DNA of 64,000 nt from Citrobacter werkmanii NBRC 105721 (GTDB lineage: Bacteria > Pseudomonadota > Gammaproteobacteria > Enterobacterales > Enterobacteriaceae). The position numbers were made by a program, and so were the translations under genes. Positions 1 to 13,393 of this stretch are shown here, piece by piece. The notes under the pieces are model-generated. The model was not told where the DNA came from and did not search any database. It worked only from the letters and a program-made list of their open reading frames with translations. The number at the start of each line of letters is the position of its first letter. Position 1 is the first letter of the stretch. The stretch lies in assembly GCA_000759755.1 (NCBI GenBank), contig BBMW01000013.1, positions 363,598 to 427,597 of the forward strand, written 5' to 3'.

Positions 1-1180
<1,180 letters not shown>

Positions 1181-1221
1181 GCGCGGGTTGACGTGACTTG
1201 ATATCCATGTGTCAGGAATCG

Positions 1222-1252
1222 GGCAGCAGCAGATAATGTCGCTGCCTTTTTT
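1222..1252 (+). terminator. Rho-independent terminator after glgP
   Basis: Inverted repeat GGCAGC (1222-1227) / GCTGCC (1241-1246) followed by six T. It lies 42 bases beyond the glgP stop and probably closes the glg operon. Confidence 0.7.
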
Positions 1253-1315
1253 ATTGCTAACATCTTTCGGAAGTTGAGCGGTTTTCTGGATTGTCGTACT
1301 TAATATCACTACACC

Positions 1316-1653
1316 TCAGACATTCAATGTGTAGTCCTTCTTGTACTCGCTTGCAGGGATAGCCGTGCTTTCGTACATGCCTCCTTCGATCGTAATTTTT
1401 ATAATTCCCGTTTGAGTTGGTGTTTCGAAAACTTCAACACAATTGCCGTCATAGAGAGGTTCTTGCGGGTTGGAATAGAAAGTAAACAGTTACGCATAGC
1501 AATGCCTGCATTCAACGGGTTTACCACGCCAGCTTTATAATCAGGGTTCTGATGATACCAACCTCCCATGACACGGCCACCAATAACCTCGATTTTAGCG
1601 ATTTCCAAAAAGTATGGGCGAGCCCCCCTCTTGAGATTAAGAAGCATCAACAT
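1316..1653 (-). pseudogene. Frameshifted partial second copy of the lipoprotein at 1637-2062 (orphan immunity remnant)
   Basis: Reading the minus strand, one frame gives ARPYFLEIAKIEVIGG and then MRNCLL. After a frameshift near 1455-1490 another frame gives NCVEVFETPTQTGIIKI, GGMYES and YKKDYTLNV, with a TGA at 1316-1318. The same blocks occur in the same order in the intact lipoprotein (GKPYFFKI, LRNCKL, NCVEIYGTPTKAGVIKI, GGMYGD, SKDYTLNV). This copy lacks the signal peptide and first ~40 residues, and it abuts the 3' end of the intact gene. It is therefore a tandem partial duplicate that has decayed. Its two cysteines align with those of the intact copy. A short open frame (1399-1653) covers part of it but is unlikely to be a functional gene. 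Confidence 0.75.
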
Positions 1654-2062
1654 TCAGCGTGTAGTCTTTGCTAAAATTACTTGCTGGGGCCAGCATGTCG
1701 CCGTACATCCCACCGCCGATGTTAATTTTTATAACTCCAGCTTTTGTAGGTGTACCGTAGATTTCTACACAGTTGTGATCGTTCGTATCCACCGTGTCTG
1801 CGGTGATCACTGAGGCAGGGAGCTTACAGTTTCTCAGTGATATACCCGAATCATCTGGATGAACGAAGCCTGCTCTAATTTGTTTTCCACCTATAACTGC
1901 TCCTCCAAGGATGAAAATCTTAAAAAAATAAGGCTTACCGATCGTTGCATTAGGCAATACAGCATTATCAGGTATATATTCAGCTTTTGGGCTTAATGGC
2001 GAACACGCAACTAACGAAAAAATACACAAGGCCCAAAAAAATCTAATAAATGGCATATTCAT
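1637..2062 (-). CDS. Small lipoprotein, putative immunity protein for the upstream toxin-like gene
   Basis: A 141-residue protein with a lipoprotein signal peptide: hydrophobic FWALCIFSLVAC with the lipobox cysteine at residue 20. Ser follows at +2, which predicts outer-membrane rather than inner-membrane retention. The mature part is short, glycine-rich and probably all beta (blocks PYFFKIFILGGAVIGG, GTPTKAGVIKI, KDYTLNV). It has two cysteines (79, 98) that could form a disulfide. Its ATG overlaps the stop of the upstream gene (2059-3237) by four bases, the usual sign of translational coupling in effector-immunity pairs. A decayed second copy lies directly downstream. I do not recognise a named family; the immunity role is inferred from position, size and predicted periplasmic location. 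Confidence 0.65.
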   Translation of the reverse strand: MNMPFIRFFWALCIFSLVACSPLSPKAEYIPDNAVLPNATIGKPYFFKIFILGGAVIGGKQIRAGFVHPDDSGISLRNCKLPASVITADTVDTNDHNCVEIYGTPTKAGVIKINIGGGMYGDMLAPASNFSKDYTLNVDAS

Positions 2063-3237
2063 TTTAATGGCTTGAAAACCATACCTCCAAAAAAGCGTTT
2101 AATGAAAAATGTCAGATCCTTGCCGATTTTTATACGATCAGTAACATCCCCCCAAGAAAAAAGATTTAAATGTACAGAACCATCCTCTCCTTGGGTTACA
2201 GGACCTTCCCATACGATCCAGTGTTTTGGAATTGTTGACCTCTCAGAATTACTTCTTCTTAAAAGACTGTCATCGATTAGGGTCACAACTTTATATCCTT
2301 TCTCGACATAACTGTTTAAGTCTCGAAGCCCTTGAAGATCGGCCTGAGCTATTCCAACGTTACTAAACACTTTTTCATATCCGGTTTTTTCAAACCAGTC
2401 GGACAAGGTTTGCCACATCGTGATTCCGGCGACAGGAGAGTCAATCGCATCAAAACTAAAAATCGCATTTTCTGAGTCTCTTAAACCTGCGAGGGTCATC
2501 CAATCGAGACCTGAAACAGTCTCGCCGTATACACCATAAAAATCCCCACCAGGGTGTCGGCAACCATTGCTTGGTGCTATTTCTAATCCGGCAATTGCCG
2601 TTTTTCCATAACTCCACAAATCAAGAGCGGCTTGCTTGTAAACATCGGGACGATCTTTCTGTAAACAATAAAAAAATGCAGCAGGGCCACACACGCTAGT
2701 CTGATTCTGATTAGGGAAAGATCTACGATAAAATCTATCCTCAATATCTCTATAAATCCTTGTTTTTTCGAATGGGTCTTGAGGGTTACCAATCGGATAT
2801 TCTTTTGCAATAAAAGGGCGTTCAGGGCGGGATATTTGCAGTCGCTTGATTTCTCCGCCCTGACTTTCTGGCTTCATCGTACCCTGCGACTCAAAGTAAC
2901 ACGGGTTTTCACGCTTAACCGGTGAGAAGGCTTTGCCAGACGCAAATTCCTTCAGGGTGTACATCTTAGTGAAGGGCGTGAGCGTGACGCATATCATCTT
3001 GAGCATTAGCTGGCGATAGAGCGTGACTTCCATGATGTAGATCGTTGTCAGCGGGTCATCGATGTCGCTGGTGCTATGTTGCTTCGTGCTGTAATCCGCG
3101 TTCAGGGACTGCTGCTGCACGTCCACGATGAGTTTCTTATTGCGTTGGCCATCCATCCGGTAAATGACCAGATCGTAAAGTAGCGAGGATGCAGGAACGT
3201 TTGATTTGATACGGGTACTGAGTTGGTAAACAGCCAT
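2059..3237 (-). CDS. Putative secreted toxin/effector with papain/C39-like cysteine peptidase fold
   Basis: A 392-residue protein that I cannot assign to a named family. The C-terminal ~250 residues carry the layout of a C39/papain-like cysteine peptidase: Gln179 and Cys183 in QTSVCGPAA, His339 in PKHWIVWEG, and a possible third residue, Asp364, in LFSWGDV. Residues 1-~140 have no Cys/His signature and no signal peptide, and may be a delivery or adaptor domain. By eye, the DNA of the N-terminal part (about 2820-3237) has backbone-like GC while 2059-2820 is clearly AT-rich, as if the C-terminal domain had been exchanged. The gene overlaps a lipoprotein gene by ATGA. I infer an antibacterial effector, perhaps type VI secretion dependent, whose target lies in the periplasm because the presumed immunity protein does. 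No secretion genes are in the window. Confidence 0.55.
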   Translation of the reverse strand: MAVYQLSTRIKSNVPASSLLYDLVIYRMDGQRNKKLIVDVQQQSLNADYSTKQHSTSDIDDPLTTIYIMEVTLYRQLMLKMICVTLTPFTKMYTLKEFASGKAFSPVKRENPCYFESQGTMKPESQGGEIKRLQISRPERPFIAKEYPIGNPQDPFEKTRIYRDIEDRFYRRSFPNQNQTSVCGPAAFFYCLQKDRPDVYKQAALDLWSYGKTAIAGLEIAPSNGCRHPGGDFYGVYGETVSGLDWMTLAGLRDSENAIFSFDAIDSPVAGITMWQTLSDWFEKTGYEKVFSNVGIAQADLQGLRDLNSYVEKGYKVVTLIDDSLLRRSNSERSTIPKHWIVWEGPVTQGEDGSVHLNLFSWGDVTDRIKIGKDLTFFIKRFFGGMVFKPLK

Positions 3238-3239
3238 AG

Positions 3240-3404
3240 TTAGTCTATTAGCATATGCAGATAAGTGTTTTCAGCTTCATTGGCAAAATGCCACGCTGCC
3301 TTACCCTAGGCATCGGTCGTTCCCGTCTCGTATCTGGTTTCTGACCATCCACTTACAGGATAAAACGCAGTCCCTGCAATGACATAGGTGTATCTCCGTG
3401 ACAT
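3240..3404 (-). pseudogene. Amber-interrupted small ORF or 3' gene remnant upstream of the toxin-like gene
   Basis: On the minus strand an ATG at 3404 opens a frame reading MSRRYTYVIAGTAFYPVSGW and on to TGTTDA. It is then broken by one in-frame TAG (3306-3308) and continues GKAAWHFANEAENTYLHMLID to a TAA at 3240-3242. That stop is two bases before the next gene's ATG. The amino-acid make-up on both sides of the TAG looks protein-like. The frame also stays open upstream to about 3458, where the DNA runs toward the glgP remnant. The best reading is the 3' end of a former cistron of the same module, with one nonsense mutation. I do not recognise the family. Confidence 0.45.
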
Positions 3405-3506
3405 AACGATGAAGCAACATACGCCTGGAAAACGAAGGTAAGTAGTGATGTGTTGTCAATTTATTGTAAATTCGGAATATATTTAGGGAAGTAACTTGTG
3501 GGGAAT

Positions 3507-3759
3507 GTCAAAGGCGCGCTGGAAGGGATGGGTTTAGACCTTGAAGAGCTGATTGATGAAGAAAACGACCCAGACCTCGGCATCCGCTACGATATACGAT
3601 ATGCTCAGGCAAAGTATTGTTGACGGGCGTATTCAGCAGGAAGGCAAGAAAACGCGCTGGATTGAGGCCGAAGAGATCCTGGCGGTGGCTTACGACCAGA
3701 TTATCCCCGGTTATGACACTGACGCGACCAATACGTTGCGCTTAATGATGGGGCAATGA
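3507..3759 (+). pseudogene. Decayed glgP fragment (N-terminal region of a second glycogen phosphorylase copy)
   Basis: The translation starts [20 protein letters not shown] and DPDLG, which matches GlgP near residues 75-110. It jumps over a deletion to IRYD, is frameshifted, and resumes in another frame as MLRQSIVDG. It then jumps again to [33 protein letters not shown] and stops at 3759. So at least two internal deletions and a frameshift separate blocks that are contiguous in intact GlgP. The open frame beginning at 3553 has an artefactual N-terminus. The fragment has the same orientation as the intact glgP at the left edge. In E. coli K-12 a short locus, yzgL, lies between glgP and glpD and may be the same remnant; I am not certain of that equivalence. 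Confidence 0.8.
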
Positions 3760-3830
3760 ATGCTATAGCTAAGCGGGAATGGCGCTCGTCCATAAGCAAC
3801 TATGCAGATCGTTGATAAGATTTGATAGTC

Positions 3831-3861
3831 ATGCCGGGCAATATTTTACCCGGCATTTTTT
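3831..3861 (+). terminator. Hairpin terminator between the glgP remnant and glpD
   Basis: ATGCCGGG (3831-3838) pairs with CCCGGCAT (3849-3856), followed by a run of T on the plus strand. It lies immediately beyond the convergent glpD stop. Confidence 0.7.
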
Positions 3862-3862
3862 C

Positions 3863-5371
3863 TCAGGAGGCCAGCGACAGCTGGTGCTTCTCGACATACT
3901 CCGTCAGCCACTGGGTCATGCGGGACTGCTGTTCAGCATTCAGCCACATGCCTTCTTTCGTACGACGCCACAGCGCATCTTCCGCGCGACGCACCCACTC
4001 GTGCTCAACCAGATACTTCAGCTCGGCCTCATAGAACTCATGGCCGAAGTCTTCGCCTAACTCGGCAATTGACGTGGCGTCGCCGATAATCCATTCAGTA
4101 TTGCTGCCGTAGGTACGTGAATAATGGCGTGCCAGCGATTCGGTCAGGAACGGATAGCGACGGCGCAGTTTTGCCGCGTAATCTTCGCGATCGCCGCCAA
4201 TATCGCCGCCAGGCAGGATGCACTCTTTGGTCCATGCCGGGCCAATGCCCTGATAGTACGACGACAGTTTTTCCATCGCGTGCTCGGCCAGCTTACGATA
4301 GGTTGTCAGCTTACCGCCAAAGACCGACAACAGCGGCGCTTTGCCGTTTTCGTCGTGGATATCCAGCGTGTAATCACGGGTGATAGCCTGCGGCGAGTCG
4401 GACTCGTCATCGCACAGCGGACGCACGCCCGAGTAGGTCCAGACGATATCGTCACGGCCCAGTTGTTTCTTAAAGTGCGCGTTGTAGACCTTCAGCAGGT
4501 AATTGATTTCGCTCTCATCAATTTTCACTGCTTTCGGGTCGCCTTTGTATTCGACGTCAGTCGTCCCGATAATCGAGAATTCGTCCATCCATGGGATGAC
4601 AAACACAATACGTTTATCTTCGTTTTGCAGAATATACGCTTGCTTCTGGGTATGTACGCGCGGCACCACGATGTGGCTACCTTTAATCAGGCGAATACCG
4701 TACGGTGACGGTAGATGCATGCCATCATCGAAGAACTCTTTCACCCACGGTCCGGTGGCGTTGACCAGACCACGCGCCTGCCAGGTGTGCTTTTTACCGG
4801 TATCGATATCTTCGGCTTCAACAATCCACAAGCCGTTTTCACGGCGAGCGGAGGTGGCACGGGTGCGGGTTAATACTTCACCGCCTTTGCGTACGACCAT
4901 TTGGGCGTTTGCCAAAACCAGACGCGCATCGTCTACCCAGCAGTCAGAATATTCGAAACCGCGCACAATCTCAGGTTTCATTACGGAATCCGCGCCAAAA
5001 CGCAAACCGGTAGAACCCGGCAAACTGGTGCGTTTGCCCAGATGATCGTACATAAACAAACCAATACGGATCATCCATGCCGGACGCAGGTGCGGGCGAT
5101 GGGGCAGACGGAAGCGCATCGGGAAGGCGATATGCGGTGCCATTTTCAACAGCACTTCACGTTCTGCCAGCGCCTCGCTCACCAGGCGGAATTCGTAGTG
5201 TTCCAGGTAGCGCAGGCCACCGTGGATGAGTTTGGAGCTGGCGGAGGAGGTGGCGCAGGCTAAATCCTGAGCTTCCAGCATCAGCACGGATAAACCGCGT
5301 CCAGCGGCATCTGCCGCGATACCGGCACCGTTAATGCCTCCACCTATCACAATCAGATCTTTGGTTTCCAT
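3863..5371 (-). CDS. glpD: Aerobic sn-glycerol-3-phosphate dehydrogenase
   Basis: FAD-dependent, membrane-associated enzyme that oxidises glycerol-3-phosphate to dihydroxyacetone phosphate and passes electrons to ubiquinone. The N-terminal FAD-binding motif is GGGINGAGIAADAAGRG, followed by the substrate-domain block SSKLIHGGLRYLEHYEF. The chosen start gives METKDLIVIGGG and 502 residues, as in E. coli; a longer frame from 5386 would add MREAS and lacks support. A GAGAGG-type ribosome site precedes it. The gene is transcribed away from glpEGR, and the shared upstream region contains a perfect GlpR-type palindrome at 5405-5422. Expression is therefore expected to be repressed by GlpR and induced by glycerol-3-phosphate. 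Confidence 0.98.
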   Translation of the reverse strand: METKDLIVIGGGINGAGIAADAAGRGLSVLMLEAQDLACATSSASSKLIHGGLRYLEHYEFRLVSEALAEREVLLKMAPHIAFPMRFRLPHRPHLRPAWMIRIGLFMYDHLGKRTSLPGSTGLRFGADSVMKPEIVRGFEYSDCWVDDARLVLANAQMVVRKGGEVLTRTRATSARRENGLWIVEAEDIDTGKKHTWQARGLVNATGPWVKEFFDDGMHLPSPYGIRLIKGSHIVVPRVHTQKQAYILQNEDKRIVFVIPWMDEFSIIGTTDVEYKGDPKAVKIDESEINYLLKVYNAHFKKQLGRDDIVWTYSGVRPLCDDESDSPQAITRDYTLDIHDENGKAPLLSVFGGKLTTYRKLAEHAMEKLSSYYQGIGPAWTKECILPGGDIGGDREDYAAKLRRRYPFLTESLARHYSRTYGSNTEWIIGDATSIAELGEDFGHEFYEAELKYLVEHEWVRRAEDALWRRTKEGMWLNAEQQSRMTQWLTEYVEKHQLSLAS

Positions 5372-5404
5372 GCTGGCCTCTCGCACTTTCGTTATAGCTC
5401 ATTA

Positions 5405-5422
5405 ATGTTCGTTATCGAACAT
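5405..5422. promoter_or_regulatory. GlpR operator in the glpD-glpE divergent region
   Basis: ATGTTCG (5405-5411) and CGAACAT (5416-5422) are perfect 7-bp inverted arms around TTAT. This fits the known GlpR consensus half site. It lies 34 bases upstream of the glpD start, where it can block glpD transcription. The repressor gene glpR is at 6855. Confidence 0.85.
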
Positions 5423-5573
5423 AATAGCAAAGAATCGCGCCATTGGTAACATCGGATAAACAATTTACAGTGATACATATAACATTATGGCGTTTACCTG
5501 CTCAGGCAACGTACACTGGAGGGTAATATTGGTTACCTGCCAGAATATAAGTAGAACTTAACAAGAGAACGCC

Positions 5574-5900
5574 ATGGATCAGTTTGAGTGTATTAATGTC
5601 GAAGAAGCCCATCAGAAACTACTGCACGGAATGGCGGTGCTGGTGGACATCCGCGATCCGCAAAGCTATGCGATGGGCCACGCGCCGCAGGCCTTTCATC
5701 TGACGAACGACACGTTGGGGACGTTTATGCGTGACCATGATTTTGATACTGCCGTAATGGTGATGTGTTACCACGGCAACAGCAGTAAAGGCGCGGCGCA
5801 GTATCTCCTCCAGCAGGGCTATGACGCGGTTTACAGCGTTGACGGCGGCTTCGACGCCTGGCATCGACATTTTCCTGCAGAAGTGACATACGGTTCGTAA
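5574..5900 (+). CDS. glpE: Thiosulfate sulfurtransferase GlpE (single-domain rhodanese)
   Basis: A 108-residue cytosolic rhodanese that transfers sulfane sulfur from thiosulfate to acceptors such as cyanide or thioredoxin. The active-site loop is CYHGNSSKG with the catalytic cysteine at residue 65. The CDC25-like blocks [20 protein letters not shown] and VDGGFDAW are also present. Length equals the E. coli protein. It is the first gene of glpE-glpG-glpR, transcribed divergently from glpD, with a 75-base gap to glpG that contains a weak hairpin (5925-5946). Its physiological link to glycerol metabolism is by location only. Confidence 0.97.
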   Translation: MDQFECINVEEAHQKLLHGMAVLVDIRDPQSYAMGHAPQAFHLTNDTLGTFMRDHDFDTAVMVMCYHGNSSKGAAQYLLQQGYDAVYSVDGGFDAWHRHFPAEVTYGS

Positions 5901-5963
5901 GCTAACAAAGATGCAGCCTGAAACGGACAGGATATATATACTGTCCTCTTTTGTGTGGAATAA

Positions 5964-6838
<875 letters not shown>

Positions 6839-6854
6839 ATTCCAGGGAACAATA

Positions 6855-7613
6855 ATGAAGCAAACACAACGACATGACGCGATCATTGAGCTGGTAAAAA
6901 AACAGGGATACGTCAGTACCGAGGAGCTGGTGGAGCATTTCTCCGTCAGTCCGCAGACGATTCGCCGGGATCTGAATGACCTGGCCGATCAAAACATGAT
7001 TTTGCGTCACCACGGTGGCGCGGCGTTGCCATCCAGCTCGGTCAATACCCCATGGCATGATCGTAAAGCGACGCAGACGGCGGAAAAAGAGCGCATTGCG
7101 CGCAAAGTTGCCACGCAGATCCCTAACGGTTCAACGCTGTTTATTGATATTGGCACCACACCGGAAGCGGTGGCGCATGCGCTGCTTAATCACAGCAACT
7201 TACGCATCGTGACCAATAACCTCAATGTGGCAAACACGCTGATGGCGAAAGAGGATTTCCGCATTATTCTGGCCGGGGGCGAACTGCGTAGCCGTGACGG
7301 CGGCATTATGGGCGAAGCGACTCTCGACTTTATTTCCCAGTTCCGTCTGGACTTCGGCATCCTGGGGATCAGCGGCATCGACAGCGATGGTTCTCTGCTG
7401 GAGTTTGATTATCACGAAGTGCGCACCAAACGCGCGATCATTGAGAATTCACGTCACGTCATGCTGGTGGTGGATCACTCGAAGTTCGGACGTAACGCGA
7501 TGGTGAATATGGGCAGTATCAGCATGGTGGATGCGGTGTATACCGACACGCTACCGCCAGCCAGTGTGATGCAGGTTATTGCCGACCACCATATTCAGTT
7601 AGAGCTGTGTTAA
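6855..7613 (+). CDS. glpR: DeoR-family repressor of the glycerol-3-phosphate regulon
   Basis: Transcriptional repressor of glpD, glpFK, glpTQ and glpABC, released by glycerol-3-phosphate. The 252-residue protein has the DeoR-family N-terminal helix-turn-helix (TEELVEHFSVSPQTIRRDLN, about residues 20-39). The sugar-phosphate sensing domain follows (FIDIGTTPEAV, VTNNLNVA, ILAGGELRSRDGGI). Many K-12 strains carry a frameshifted glpR; here the frame is intact. The likely operator it acts on in this window is at 5405-5422. Confidence 0.97.
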   Translation: MKQTQRHDAIIELVKKQGYVSTEELVEHFSVSPQTIRRDLNDLADQNMILRHHGGAALPSSSVNTPWHDRKATQTAEKERIARKVATQIPNGSTLFIDIGTTPEAVAHALLNHSNLRIVTNNLNVANTLMAKEDFRIILAGGELRSRDGGIMGEATLDFISQFRLDFGILGISGIDSDGSLLEFDYHEVRTKRAIIENSRHVMLVVDHSKFGRNAMVNMGSISMVDAVYTDTLPPASVMQVIADHHIQLELC

Positions 7614-7622
7614 GTTAATTCC

Positions 7623-7650
7623 AGGCCTGATAAGCGTAGCGCATCAGGCA
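7623..7650. repeat. REP element between glpR and malT
   Basis: AGGCCTGATAAGCG and GCATCAGGCA form the short palindrome typical of REP units. It lies between the convergent 3' ends of glpR and malT. Confidence 0.75.
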
Positions 7651-7654
7651 TTAA

Positions 7655-10363
<2,709 letters not shown>

Positions 10364-10485
10364 TTAGTCACTTCACTGTGTGAAAATGGGGAAGAATGAT
10401 TTTTTTTGCGCTTCGTAATTAATAGATATAAGGTCGGCCAGATTGGTATTTTATGCAAGCTAAGCGGGCTTTTTGTGTGTCTGAT

Positions 10486-10501
10486 TTTGCACTATGTCAC
10501 A
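10486..10501 (-). promoter_or_regulatory. CRP-binding site of the malT promoter
   Basis: The minus strand reads TGTGACATAGTGCAAA. It has a perfect TGTGA left half and a weaker right half, like the known malT CRP site of E. coli. It lies about 126 bases upstream of the malT start. Confidence 0.7.
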
Positions 10502-10877
10502 AATCTATACATCTATTGCAATAATTTCTTTAAAGAGTCGCAACAGGCGTGGTGACTGGATCCAGCGTGACTTTCACCCAGCGGAAAGATTCCACTTTTT
10601 TATGTTGTTACTGTATCGTTTAATAAAAAGACGATGAGTTTTGTGCTCGACTTAAAACTTTCATGTGAAATAACTCAAGCAGAATGCGTATTTCAGGTGA
10701 GAAACTATTTCTCTGTTTACATATTTTTTCTAAATATCATCTTACTGTTTGATATTGTCTGGCTAATCTCTTTAGGTTAATGCGAAAACCGTGATGCATT
10801 TCAGGGGGATGCGGGGGAAACCTACGTATTGACCGGCAATGCCTCTCTTCTTTAAGTGGCGGCGATCACACTTTTAT

Positions 10878-10927
10878 GCTCATCCCCGCCCCTCCTCCCT
10901 CCCTAATCCGTGCCAGGATGAGGAAGG
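10878..10927. promoter_or_regulatory. MalT boxes of the malPQ promoter
   Basis: GGGGATGAGC on the minus strand (10878-10887), a GGAGGAGG on the minus strand (10891-10898), and GGATGAGGAAGG on the plus strand (10916-10927) fit the MalT box core GGA(T/G)GA. Their arrangement resembles the E. coli malPQ promoter. Confidence 0.7.
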
Positions 10928-10975
10928 TCAACAACGAGCCTGGCAAACTAGCGATAACGTTGTTTTATTACCTAA

Positions 10976-13384
<2,409 letters not shown>

Positions 13385-13393
13385 GGAATCGCG

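Noticed and set aside
1399-1653. An 84-codon minus-strand open frame as an independent gene
   Set aside because: Its first part matches the neighbouring lipoprotein but it loses the match after a frameshift, and it lacks a signal peptide. It is treated as part of a pseudogene.
3553-3759. A 68-codon plus-strand open frame as a small gene
   Set aside because: Only residues from MLRQSIVDG onward resemble a protein, and they are GlgP. The N-terminus is an out-of-frame reading of the same glgP fragment.
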